A stretch of 64,000 nucleotides of DNA from Arthrobacter sp. Leaf137 (GTDB lineage: Bacteria > Actinomycetota > Actinomycetes > Actinomycetales > Micrococcaceae), in contig NZ_LMOI01000005.1 of assembly GCF_001423525.1 (NCBI RefSeq), forward strand, positions 1 to 64,000, written 5' to 3'. The position numbers and the translations under genes are program-made. The notes beneath the pieces are model-generated. The model was not told the DNA's origin. It saw only the letters and a program-made list of their open reading frames with translations, and searched no databases. This document shows, piece after piece, positions 57,062 to 64,000 of this stretch (position 1 is its first letter; each line of letters begins with the position of its first letter).

Positions 57062-57361
57062 TCAGCTGCGGGCGGGCCGCCGGCCCATCCTGAAACCGGC
57101 CCAGAACGCCAGCACCAGCAGGCCCACGACGGCGATGGCCATGCCAGCCTGTGTTCCCTCGGTGATGAGGTCCGCGCCGATGCCGGTGAACGGCCGGTTG
57201 CTGTTCGGCGCGTAGGCGAAACTGAAGGAAGCGTTCCGGTTCAGCCACGCGATCAGGATTCCCGCCAGCACCGCAGCAACGGCCAGCGAAGGTACGACGA
57301 CGGCACGCCACTTGGTGCGTTTGGACGGCAGGCGGTCTTCAGGTGTGTTGTGCTCCCCCAT
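57062..57361 (-). CDS. Small membrane protein, paralog of 56134-56448
   Basis: A 99-residue protein with helices WRAVVVPSLAVAAVLAGILI (about 18-37) and GMAIAVVGLLVLAFWAGFRM (about 72-91), outer loop SFAYAPNSNRPFTGIGADLI, basic ending GRRPARS. Paralog of the 56134 product. TAGACT lies seven bases before ATG, as in the other copy, so both share a leaderless promoter type. Tail-to-tail with the VOC gene ending at 57037. Confidence 0.75.
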   Translation of the reverse strand: MGEHNTPEDRLPSKRTKWRAVVVPSLAVAAVLAGILIAWLNRNASFSFAYAPNSNRPFTGIGADLITEGTQAGMAIAVVGLLVLAFWAGFRMGRRPARS

Positions 57362-57368
57362 GGAGGCG

Positions 57369-57374
57369 AGTCTA
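57369..57374 (-). promoter_or_regulatory. -10 box of a leaderless promoter (57062 gene)
   Basis: TAGACT on the minus strand, seven bases before the ATG at 57361. Confidence 0.6.
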
Positions 57375-57445
57375 GCGGTGCCGTGTTTGTCCGATCGGCG
57401 AGAAAAGCTGGCCCCGAGACCCTGACAGCCTGCACGGGACGGGTC

Positions 57446-57451
57446 TAGGCT
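57446..57451 (+). promoter_or_regulatory. -10 box of a leaderless promoter (VOC gene)
   Basis: TAGGCT, six bases before ATG 57458. The surrounding GTCTAGGCTGGGCGG also occurs at 56503-56517. Confidence 0.6.
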
Positions 57452-57457
57452 GGGCGG

Positions 57458-57817
57458 ATGTTGACCATCGGCACCATCGTCCTCGGCGTCAACAACGTCG
57501 CCGCCGCTACCGAATTCTGGCACTCAGCCCTGGGCTATGTCCCGCGGGAACCCGGTGACGACACGTGGGTAACCCTCGCGCCGCCGTCGGGCCCTGGCGC
57601 GTTGCTCTCGCTCATGCTGAGCGAAACGCCTGTCCAGGACCGCCCGCGGATCCATCTTGACCTGTATGCGGAGGACCAGGGGGCCGAGGTGGAGCGCCTC
57701 GTCTCGATTGGCGCCCGGCGCGTGGACTGGGTTCTCTACCCGGAGGACCCGGACTTCATCGTCCTGGAGGATCCCGACGGAAACCGGTTCTGCGTTATCG
57801 ACAAGAGCGGCGGCTAA
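57458..57817 (+). CDS. VOC family protein (glyoxalase-like)
   Basis: A 119-residue protein with paired beta-alpha-beta units: TIVLGVNNVAAATEFWHSAL and GYVPREPGDDTWVTLAPPSG, then RIHLDLYAEDQGAEVERLVS and DFIVLEDPDGNRFCVIDKSG, the familiar VOC ending DPDGNxFCV. Usually a metal-dependent dioxygenase, glyoxalase or antibiotic-binding fold; substrate unknown. Leaderless promoter (TAGGCT). Divergent from the small membrane protein at 57062. Confidence 0.88.
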   Translation: MLTIGTIVLGVNNVAAATEFWHSALGYVPREPGDDTWVTLAPPSGPGALLSLMLSETPVQDRPRIHLDLYAEDQGAEVERLVSIGARRVDWVLYPEDPDFIVLEDPDGNRFCVIDKSGG

Positions 57818-57936
57818 ACTACCGCCGCCTTCTTGCAGCAGGCTGCAATGCCAGCCGCCCCACATCTAAGAGCTCAGCCGGTGGTCGTACGCGCGCCCTT
57901 GCTCGACTTTTGCTCCGCGGTGCCCACCTCCGGCTC

Positions 57937-58659
57937 CTAGAGCATGGCGGTTTCCTCCTCCGCCAGCCGGATCAGCCGCAGCTCGTCCTCGACGGCCCGC
58001 GCCGGCCAGTACTCCTTGGCGAGACCGCTCGCCCAGTTCCTGTCGGCGTCCGGGAACAGCTTGTGCAGCAACCCTGCCGCCTCAAGCAGTGCGATGAGGG
58101 CCAAAATCCTCGTCTTCTGCGCGGCGGGTGCTGAATTGTTGGATTGGGCCGCTGGCTCCTCCGCTGCGCCGTCAGCCGGATCCGGCATCACGGTTGTGGG
58201 CGTTGATCCGCTGAGCGTCGACTCGATCCTTTCGAGGAGTGCGGACTCCGGCTCATGGTCTTTTTCCGGATAACGTACCGGCCGGAAGCGTGCCAGGTGC
58301 CGCTCCCCCACGTGTTCCACTATGCCGAGGGCCGCCATGCCCTCGTAGATCCGATGAACCTGGGCGCGGCCTTCCATGATGGAAACCCAGCGGGCGGGAG
58401 GGTGGGGGCGGGACTTGCCGCGGATCAGTTCCAGGTCAGTTGCAAGGTCGTCCCTGGCGGCCGATCCTGTGGCCCGGACGTGCTTGCCCTGCAGCTCGAT
58501 TGCGCCGGCCAGGTCCAGCTCGGCCAGGATTGCACCGGCCACTGTGGTCCTGAGCGCGAACAGCGGCACTTCAGGCTTTCCGTCTTTGTCGTTGGTAGCC
58601 AGCAGCAGGAATTGCTGGGGCAGGTTAAGGTTCACCGCAGCCGGTGCTTCAGTGTTCAT
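57937..58659 (-). CDS. GPP34 (GOLPH3) family phosphoprotein
   Basis: A 240-residue soluble protein with the GPP34 pattern: LPQQFLLLATNDKDGKPEVP near the N-terminus, ALRTTVAGAILAELDLAGAI, then a helical region with ARWVSIMEGRAQVHRIYEGM and LGIVEHVGERHLARFRPVRY, and C-terminal RILALIALLEAAGLLHKLFP. In eukaryotes GOLPH3 binds PI4P at the Golgi; actinobacteria have many homologs of unknown role, possibly binding membranes. A Ser/Ala/Asn-rich linker (residues about 165-190) interrupts the domain. ATG 58659 is preferred; the frame runs 11 codons further up. Confidence 0.85.
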   Translation of the reverse strand: MNTEAPAAVNLNLPQQFLLLATNDKDGKPEVPLFALRTTVAGAILAELDLAGAIELQGKHVRATGSAARDDLATDLELIRGKSRPHPPARWVSIMEGRAQVHRIYEGMAALGIVEHVGERHLARFRPVRYPEKDHEPESALLERIESTLSGSTPTTVMPDPADGAAEEPAAQSNNSAPAAQKTRILALIALLEAAGLLHKLFPDADRNWASGLAKEYWPARAVEDELRLIRLAEEETAML

Positions 58660-58787
58660 ACGGCCATGGTGGACCTGCTGGGCCGCCGCCACTACGGCCT
58701 TTCGTACCTACCTGCCCGATGTAAGCATCCAGACAGGGCTTGGGTCCGGCTGGTGACTGCCCGGTCCGGACGCGCAGCAAGTGCCGG

Positions 58788-58793
58788 TAAATT
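58788..58793 (+). promoter_or_regulatory. -10 box of a leaderless promoter (GNAT gene)
   Basis: TAAATT, seven bases before ATG 58801; no SD sequence. Confidence 0.45.
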
Positions 58794-58800
58794 TGAGTGA

Positions 58801-59334
58801 ATGATTCATATTGACCGGGACAATACCGTACGCGGTGATGTCCGCCGGCTCCTGAGCGAGCATCTGGCGGACATGTTCGCCACCTCGCCTGCCGAGAGCG
58901 TGCACGCGCTGGACCACTCGGCACTGTCCGTGCCCTCGATCACCTTCTGGACTGCGCGCGAGGACGGCGAGTTGTTGGGCTGCGGCGCCCTCAAGCTTCT
59001 TGATCCCGAACCCGGGCCCACACTCGATAGCTCAGAACCCCGCAGCGCCGCAGTTCACGGAACCGAACTTCACGGCGCTGGCCGGCTCGGCGAAATCAAG
59101 TCCATGCGCACGGCAGCGGCGGCTCGTGGGCGTGGTGTGGCTACCCTCATGCTCAAGCACATCATCGACCACGCCCGATCCCAGGATCTCGAGCGCGTCT
59201 GCCTGGAAACCGGAACCGAGGATTACTTCGCTCCGGCCCGGCGCCTTTACGCGCGCCACGGTTTCACGGAGTGTCCGCCTTTTGCCAACTACGTCCTGGA
59301 CCCGAACAGCGTCTTCATGGAGCTGCGCCTCTAA
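58801..59334 (+). CDS. GNAT family N-acetyltransferase
   Basis: A 177-residue GNAT protein of the YsnE/PhnO-like style: FWTAREDGELLGCGALKLLD, then GEIKSMRTAAAARGRGVATL with the acetyl-CoA loop RGRGVA, and CLETGTEDYFAPARRLYARH followed by GFTECPPFANY, the typical ending of this subgroup. A poorly conserved insert (residues about 70-95) separates strands 3 and 4. Leaderless promoter likely. Acceptor unknown. Confidence 0.88.
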   Translation: MIHIDRDNTVRGDVRRLLSEHLADMFATSPAESVHALDHSALSVPSITFWTAREDGELLGCGALKLLDPEPGPTLDSSEPRSAAVHGTELHGAGRLGEIKSMRTAAAARGRGVATLMLKHIIDHARSQDLERVCLETGTEDYFAPARRLYARHGFTECPPFANYVLDPNSVFMELRL

Positions 59335-59589
59335 CCTTTGCTGCAGCGGGCACGTGCTCTAGTGCTACGAAATGCAGGCGTTCGGCATGGGTGAGCCGAA
59401 CACCCCGCGCTCAGGCCGCTGTCTCGTCCGCCTTCCTGACTGCCTTATTACCGAGCATTCTGATACCTTCCAGATATGGGATGCGGAACAAGGTCGCTAG
59501 GTCGTTGAGCATTTTTCTCGCTGGCTATCCCCACCCCGCGAAGGGGCCCCCTTTGCCGGATTGCCAGGAATTTGCGGGGATCCGACTTG

Positions 59590-60195
59590 CTACAAGCCGC
59601 GCGTCGGGGAGCCGTCCAACCAGGCGAGAATTCGAGCAGCAGCTTCCTGCGGTGTGAGATCGCCGTTGTCCAGCCGCATATGCCGGTGTTCAGCCAAGAG
59701 GGCGGACGATGGCAAAGACCGGTCCAAGCTGGCATCGAGGTCAGTATTCATGAGGAAACGCTCCATTTCGCGAACGTTCGCGTCAGACCACTCAACGTTT
59801 CTCTTCGATCGCTTCTCGGCCAGTCGAAACTCGGTTCGATTCCGCTGTAGCCGCGTGTCCAAATCCGCTGCCAGTTCCACGAATGCTACATCGGCACCCT
59901 TCTCGATATACGGGCGTATGTACGTCTTAAGCTCATCGGCGTCAGCCTGCTGCTCCAGGCCCCATACAAATGTGAACACCAAGTCCGTGCCTGAAAGGGC
60001 AGCTTCTTCGGCGACCCCCGCTCGCCAATCTGCAAGCAGTCGATTGAACGGTGGCGTCCCGTAATTGAACACCTCGAGTAGAGGCTCGATAAGTGCGTGG
60101 TTATGGAACAAGCGAAACTCGCTTTGCCGAGCAACCTCGCGTCCGACCGTCATCTTCCCGACAGCGGGTGGACCAAAAATCACAAGTAAGCGCAT
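59590..60195 (-). CDS. P-loop kinase-like protein (AAA/shikimate-kinase type)
   Basis: A 201-residue nucleoside-kinase-like protein: Walker A in LLVIFGPPAVGKMTVGREVA (GPPAVGKMT), LFHNHALIEPLLEVFNYG, then DVAFVELAADLDTRLQRNRT and EFRLAEKRSKRNVEWSDANV, where the Arg/Lys-rich lid would be, and a short C-terminal helix. The phosphate acceptor is unknown; relatives include small-molecule or aminoglycoside-type phosphotransferases of the shikimate-kinase superfamily. Its GC content is lower than the surroundings (about 55%), and the 255 bp after it hold no supported gene, which hints at transfer. Confidence 0.75.
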   Translation of the reverse strand: MRLLVIFGPPAVGKMTVGREVARQSEFRLFHNHALIEPLLEVFNYGTPPFNRLLADWRAGVAEEAALSGTDLVFTFVWGLEQQADADELKTYIRPYIEKGADVAFVELAADLDTRLQRNRTEFRLAEKRSKRNVEWSDANVREMERFLMNTDLDASLDRSLPSSALLAEHRHMRLDNGDLTPQEAAARILAWLDGSPTRGL

Positions 60196-60283
60196 GCAGT
60201 AACTCTGTCACAAGGAGTTACTGTCATTCCCGCGGTGCGGACGCGCCCGTACGACTCCTGAATGACAGTTTCGCTGCAGGGCG

Positions 60284-61912
60284 CTAGGCAGCGAGGTACG
60301 CAATGAGGGCATCCTCCAGCGGGCTGACATCCCCGGCGGCACCGCCAACTTCATCGGGAGTTCCGCCGTCAATGTTTGGAGGCATGTTCGAAACCCCGGC
60401 AAGCAGCGCGAGCGGCAGCCGTGGTGGCACCCAGTCCGGCTGTTCCGCCGGATAGTGGCGCCCGGTAGGTGAGGTCCAGCCCGGCGGTTCAATCCTGCTG
60501 GCCGGAGTAGGTGTCCAAGGGCTTTGATGCTTGAGCCTGTGGTGTTTGGGGCACAACTGTGCCAAATTACTGATTCCCGTTGCCCCACCGTGCTGCCAAG
60601 CGATGAGATGGTCGTTCTCGTTGTCCTGCGTGTGGTTGCAGCAGCCCGGGAAGGTGCATTTGCCATCCCGCATCCTCAACCAACGCTTCAAACTTTCGGG
60701 GAGCCGGTAGTTCGTCCTGCCGATCTCCAGCGGCGCCCCGTCCCTGGGGTCCACCAGAACCCGGTAAAACGACCCGGCCCCCTCGGCAACGATCCTCCGT
60801 GCCACCGATGCCGGGACAGGCCCGTAACCGTCCACCTCGCCCGGCTCGTCCGTGGCGCCAAACAGTGAGAAGACCGGGACTGTGACCAGCACGTCAGCCT
60901 TGGGCGCCGGGAGCTTTTCCAGATCCTGTCCGGTACAGCCAAGGAGAAGGTTGGCGCTGACGTCTACCCGACGCTGGCTCAATGTGCGCGGGTCATCGGG
61001 GTTCTGCAAACCGCGCGCGATAGCTGTGGCTTTGTTCCAGATTGCGCAGGCGGTCTCACCGGGAAGTATGAGGCAGATCTGGGCCATCCCGTCAGCCAAG
61101 GGCCGGTACTCCATGCGCCGGTCCGCCATGCTCATAGCCCGCCGCAACTCCAGCGAATCGGGATACTGGCGCTCGCGCCAGGCCCGGACCTTCCTGCGGA
61201 AGCGCGACGGCACCAGCTCCCCTGGAGCGGCACCACGGGCAGCATGGGGCGCGTCGGGATCAAAGAAGTGCGTTTCCAATGCTTTGACGCCGTCAGGTTC
61301 CAGGCCCGCTGTTTCATCCGCGAGAATCCGCGCGTGCTGCCAGGAGATGGCGCCCGCCTGCAGCTCGTCCAACGCCGCAGGCAAAGAGTTCGTCAGCGCG
61401 TGCGCTTCACCCAACAGGGCGTAAGCCGCCCGCTCGCCGACGGTCAGCACACATGCGACCTCAGCCACCAGGGATTTCTCACGCGCGGAGGCCTCATAAG
61501 GATCGGCGGCCGGGCCCTCGATCTGGGCTGACGCCTCAGCGTACGCGGCTACCAGCCGGACCTTCGCAGCCGCCGCGGCAGCTTCGACGCGCGCCAGCAC
61601 TTCCAGCCCTGCCAAGCACGACTCGGCCAACTCCCCCAACGGATCAGCAGAGATGGGAGCCCCGCTACGGCATATGCCATGGCTACCTACGCCGTGGCCG
61701 CGGGCGTTATCGCTGGCGCCGCTGCTATGGGCATTTCGGTGGGGGCTGTTGCCGCGTGAATCGGGGTCGGTGTCGTCGCAGCTGTCATTGCCTGGTGCCG
61801 CCATGGGACCACGCACAACACGCGCCAGTTCATCAACCAACCCGGCCACCGATGCAACGGCAGCGGCCACCGTGGCCTTGCCTCCCACATCTGTGACCGC
61901 TCCGGTTTCCAT
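60284..61912 (-). CDS. DUF222 domain HNH endonuclease
   Basis: A 542-residue protein. The N-terminal third is DUF222-like (LAESCLAGLEVLARVEAAAA; ARILADETAGLEPDGVKALE) after a Ser/Asn-rich stretch, and the HNH nuclease lies near residues 430-475: CTFPGCCNHTQDNENDHLIA, WQHGGATGISNLAQLCPKHH and RLKH, giving C-x-x-C, D-H and H-H elements of the zinc/HNH fold. These are multicopy in Arthrobacter-type genomes, of unknown role. TAGAAT about 25 bp before the ATG may be the -10 box. A truncated relative is at the left edge of the window. Confidence 0.92.
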   Translation of the reverse strand: METGAVTDVGGKATVAAAVASVAGLVDELARVVRGPMAAPGNDSCDDTDPDSRGNSPHRNAHSSGASDNARGHGVGSHGICRSGAPISADPLGELAESCLAGLEVLARVEAAAAAAKVRLVAAYAEASAQIEGPAADPYEASAREKSLVAEVACVLTVGERAAYALLGEAHALTNSLPAALDELQAGAISWQHARILADETAGLEPDGVKALETHFFDPDAPHAARGAAPGELVPSRFRRKVRAWRERQYPDSLELRRAMSMADRRMEYRPLADGMAQICLILPGETACAIWNKATAIARGLQNPDDPRTLSQRRVDVSANLLLGCTGQDLEKLPAPKADVLVTVPVFSLFGATDEPGEVDGYGPVPASVARRIVAEGAGSFYRVLVDPRDGAPLEIGRTNYRLPESLKRWLRMRDGKCTFPGCCNHTQDNENDHLIAWQHGGATGISNLAQLCPKHHRLKHQSPWTPTPASRIEPPGWTSPTGRHYPAEQPDWVPPRLPLALLAGVSNMPPNIDGGTPDEVGGAAGDVSPLEDALIAYLAA

Positions 61913-61959
61913 AACTGAAGCATGCCAACAGGGTCTGACATTCTAAGGGGGCTGCCCAC

Positions 61960-62304
61960 CTAGGCGGCGAGCGGCATATCGAACAGCTGCTCGGCCAGCC
62001 TGATCAGGTGCCGGGGAGCATCTGCTTCCTCCCACGGTTCTGCGTGGCCGAGGAACGTGACCGACCCGTGGATAGTGCTCTCCACGTCCAATCCGGCTTC
62101 CCGGAGAAGGACTTCGGCCCGAACATTGTGGAAGATCCGGCCCGACTCATTGCTCAGGTAAGCGTGCCAGTCATGTCCGGCAAGCACTGTAACTTCCCCT
62201 GCCGCTACGCGCTGCTGTGAAGCGGCGTCCAACTTCAAGGGCCGGATATGGACGGGGTGGGTGAGCCTGGCAGGAATCACCAGGGCATTGAGGAGGGTGT
62301 TCAT
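61960..62304 (-). CDS. Hypothetical protein (114 aa)
   Basis: A 114-residue soluble protein (MNTLLNALVIPARLTHPVHI...) with two parts: a beta-rich start (RPLKLDAASQQRVAAGEVTV, LAGHDWHAYLSNESGRIFHN) and a C-terminal half ending VTFLGHAEPWEEADAPRHLI. The style is that of DUF3846-like or small plasmid/phage-type proteins, but no family can be named with confidence. ATG 62304 is the first plausible start; an open frame runs 33 codons further with poor codon use. Confidence 0.55.
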   Translation of the reverse strand: MNTLLNALVIPARLTHPVHIRPLKLDAASQQRVAAGEVTVLAGHDWHAYLSNESGRIFHNVRAEVLLREAGLDVESTIHGSVTFLGHAEPWEEADAPRHLIRLAEQLFDMPLAA

Positions 62305-62484
62305 GACTCGTGTGTCTTTCGTCCGTCCGCTGACCGCTGATTGCTGGCGATGTGCGCGGAGTGCCATTTTGCCGATCGCTGCGCAACGTAGGCCGTAAGC
62401 CACTGCGCAGCAATGTGCGCCGGAAAGCCGTCGGGAGGGGTAGGCATCGGGTCCGGGCGCCGGAGGGCAGTTGCTGCACAGTGA

Positions 62485-62531
62485 CGCGGGCGGCCGGACG
62501 GGGCTAGGAGTTCCCCATCCAGCCGCCCGCG
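62485..62531. terminator. GC-rich hairpin between the two small genes
   Basis: CGCGGGCGGC (62485-62494) pairs with GCCGCCCGCG (62522-62531), extended inward by CGGACGGGG/CCCCATCC with wobble pairs. It lies six bp past the stop of the 62537 gene. Confidence 0.55.
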
Positions 62532-62536
62532 GGCTT

Positions 62537-62671
62537 TTAGCGCTGGTTCTTGCGCGGCTTGGCGAAATTCAGCTCACTGTGTTCGTGCCTGGCCTTTTTA
62601 TCGGCCCGTTTTTCAAGAATCGACTTGCCCGCTTTTTTCGCGGCGCCGCCTTTGGGGGATTTTCCGGACAT
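62537..62671 (-). CDS. Small basic conserved-looking protein (44 aa)
   Basis: A 44-residue, strongly basic protein (MSGKSPKGGAAKKAGKSILE, then KRADKKARHEHSELNFAKPR). Short Lys/Ala-rich proteins of this look (MxGKSxxxxxxKKxxKTLKEKRA) are common in actinobacteria and often annotated as hypothetical; a nucleic-acid or ribosome association is only a guess. ATG 62671 has GGCGTG nearby but no strong SD. The open frame upstream has no such composition. Confidence 0.6.
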   Translation of the reverse strand: MSGKSPKGGAAKKAGKSILEKRADKKARHEHSELNFAKPRKNQR

Positions 62672-62999
62672 CGGAATCACGCCTTTCTGTGCTTGCGTTA
62701 ACCGATACCATACCCACTTTTTATTTTTATGCCAGTCCTGCCGGGAAGCCCCTGCCGTCGGAGCGCATCCCTGCAACAACGGGCATGCTGGCGTGACCAA
62801 GGCGGTCAACCCGGCTGACATCTTTCCACCGAAAGGCGACTGCCAGGTCTTTTTCTGTAAGCGTCGGGTTACAGAAAAAGACCGACATCGCCTTGGCTTT
62901 CCGGACTCTCCAGAAATAGCACAAATTGGGTCATGGAAAACCAGGACAATCCACAGTTTTTACGCCGCGAAAAACCTAACCTGAACGTTTTCCAGAGAT
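62672..62999. other. Relatively AT-rich stretch with a perfect inverted repeat
   Basis: A 328-bp gap without a supported gene. It is more AT-rich than any comparable stretch here, and contains a perfect 15-bp AT-rich inverted repeat at 62846-62883. Confidence 0.5.
62846..62883. repeat. Perfect 15-bp AT-rich inverted repeat
   Basis: GGTCTTTTTCTGTAA (62846-62860), loop GCGTCGGG, TTACAGAAAAAGACC (62869-62883). Unlike the GC-rich hairpins elsewhere in composition and in having T/A runs within the stem. Function not apparent. Confidence 0.7.
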
Positions 63000-63995
63000 T
63001 CAGCGCCAGAATTCGACAAGTTCCTCGGCGAGGCCCAGTCCCTGCTGATATCCAGCGCGGGCAGCGGCCGGCCGCAGCGACACATCCATCGCATTGGCGC
63101 CGAACAGGTGCTCAGAAGCGCTGTCCGGGAAGACCGTTTCCACCCTGCTGCCGCCGGCGCGCAACCCGCTGACCTGCGATGCGAGATGCATCCCCCAGTC
63201 CGCGGGCGTCCGCGACCGGCCGCCAAACGGGGACAGGACGAGCACGCGTGCATATCCCGATGCCAGGTCGGCATTCTCGGCGTTGGCCCGGTAGCCGCCG
63301 TCGATATAGGCACCCCCGCCGGAGCTGTACGCGAACCCGCTGGCGCAGCTGGCTGCCACGGCGTCCACGAGGTCCACCCCGCTCTCGCGGTCGAACACGA
63401 CGGGGTGGCCGGTGCGGGCATCTACCGCCGTGATGAGCGTGTACCGGTCCGGCCACAGCTGGTGCGGCAGCCGCGCTGCCACGGTGGCCCGCCAGCGGTC
63501 TGAAGGGTCGTAGTTTGCAGCCAGGTCCAGCGCCGCGGCGCCAATTTTGCGGCGCATGTCGGCCGCGTCCACGGACGCCGCGATGATCCTGCCCGTTCGT
63601 TCCAGGTGGTTCACCGCTCCACCGGCGGGTGACGGCCGCTGGGAGCCTGAACCCGAGCCGGCAGCACCGGACTGAAGCCGGGAACCGGCATACACCGTTC
63701 CGGAAGTTGCACCGCCTGCCGACGGTCCGGGTGCCGCCGGATCCGCAGGTACCGCGTCCGACGCCGGCCTGCGGCTTTGGGGCGGAGCGTCAAGGATTGC
63801 GGCCAGCAACTCAGCCGGGGTCGCGCCTGAGATTTGGGCCGCCGCCGTCGAGCCGGCCGATGTCCCGATGACGAGGTCGGCGTTGGTGACATCCAGCCCG
63901 GCCTCGGACAAACCGGCCATGACGCCGATCAGCCACGCATTGCCGGTAGATCCGCCGCCGCCCAGGACCAAAGCCCGTTCACCGGACCCGGGCAT
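63000..63995 (-). CDS. Patatin-like phospholipase
   Basis: A 331-residue serine lipase of the patatin fold: oxyanion block LVLGGGGSTGNAWLIGVMAG, nucleophile elbow GTSAGS with Ser near residue 46, and catalytic Asp in GGGAYIDGGYRANAENADL (DGG). Between them lies a roughly 60-residue Ala/Ser/Gly/Pro-rich insert (about 75-130) before NHLERTGRIIAASVDAADMR, longer than in most relatives. Probably a cytoplasmic or membrane-associated lipid acyl hydrolase. The start ATG at 63995 is five bases from the window edge, so upstream context is unseen. Confidence 0.9.
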   Translation of the reverse strand: MPGSGERALVLGGGGSTGNAWLIGVMAGLSEAGLDVTNADLVIGTSAGSTAAAQISGATPAELLAAILDAPPQSRRPASDAVPADPAAPGPSAGGATSGTVYAGSRLQSGAAGSGSGSQRPSPAGGAVNHLERTGRIIAASVDAADMRRKIGAAALDLAANYDPSDRWRATVAARLPHQLWPDRYTLITAVDARTGHPVVFDRESGVDLVDAVAASCASGFAYSSGGGAYIDGGYRANAENADLASGYARVLVLSPFGGRSRTPADWGMHLASQVSGLRAGGSRVETVFPDSASEHLFGANAMDVSLRPAAARAGYQQGLGLAEELVEFWR

Positions 63996-64000
63996 CCGGG

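Noticed and set aside
59335..59589. The 255-bp gap before the P-loop kinase gene as a possible gene remnant.
   Set aside because: No frame longer than a few dozen codons with coding bias or family resemblance; only somewhat lower GC.
1..64000. Search for tRNA, rRNA, CRISPR arrays, IS ends, integrase genes and phage genes.
   Set aside because: I found no cloverleaf, rRNA core, regularly spaced repeat, transposase or integrase motif. Short or divergent RNA genes could be missed by eye; a tRNAscan and Rfam search would settle this.

Overview
This is about 64 kb of high-GC actinobacterial chromosome, most likely from a soil Micrococcaceae of the Arthrobacter/Pseudarthrobacter type. That placement is inference. 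It rests on the codon bias, two DUF222-type HNH endonuclease genes (one cut by the left edge, one at 60.3-61.9 kb), leaderless promoters with TAnnnT -10 boxes, and a mix of sugar, sulfonate and nitrogen-compound catabolic modules with LacI, PucR, IclR, ArsR and XRE regulators. I see no tRNA, rRNA, CRISPR array, intact insertion sequence or prophage.

Layout. 0-8.6 kb: partial HNH gene, GNAT acetyltransferase, DUF1992 protein, GH35 beta-galactosidase, an ArsR/SRPBCC pair with a palindromic operator on the regulator's start codon, a frameshifted S51-type peptidase gene, a GAF-ANTAR protein, a duplicated promoter-like module with small ORFs, and a CPBP-like membrane protein. 8.76-13.1 kb: an Asp23/Gls24 envelope-stress locus with Asp23-like proteins, small membrane proteins, CsbD, an ECF-type sigma factor, and a protein joining an anti-sigma-like zinc motif to an Asp23 domain. 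13.2-19.1 kb: LacI regulator, GH32 beta-fructosidase and a CUT1 ABC importer, with three matching operators. 19.3-27.5 kb: CtpE-like P-type ATPase, DUF1003 protein, lipoprotein, zinc alcohol dehydrogenase, XRE/MmyB regulator, PQQ-type sugar dehydrogenase and a membrane protein.

27.5-33.4 kb: a sulfonate-type ABC operon preceded by a 33-codon ORF with adjacent Cys codons and a hairpin (candidate cysteine attenuator). Its ATPase is fused in frame to an FMN-dependent monooxygenase, and a second monooxygenase has lost its middle. A universal stress protein follows. 33.5-40.5 kb: cupin, MFS exporter (sharing a palindrome with the XRE promoter), DUF817, MpaB-type oxygenase, an Hpt-like protein lacking its His, a lower-GC patch of hypothetical genes, and a methyltransferase. 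40.7-48.8 kb: polysaccharide-deacetylase-family hydrolase, NCS1 permease, PucR regulator, then an IclR/creatinase/MFS set with a strong promoter and two matching operators.

49-64 kb: membrane proteins, a CmtR-like regulator with a CDF transporter, a Na+/H+ antiporter fused to a UBP zinc finger, methyltransferase, paralogous small membrane proteins next to VOC proteins, GPP34 protein, GNAT protein, P-loop kinase-like protein, a complete DUF222-HNH gene, small proteins and a patatin-like phospholipase.

The main window-wide pattern is a family of at least seven perfect or near-perfect hairpins with a GGACGACGGCGGG-like core. Most sit at gene ends, where they probably terminate transcription, but one lies inside a coding region and one lies between divergent genes.
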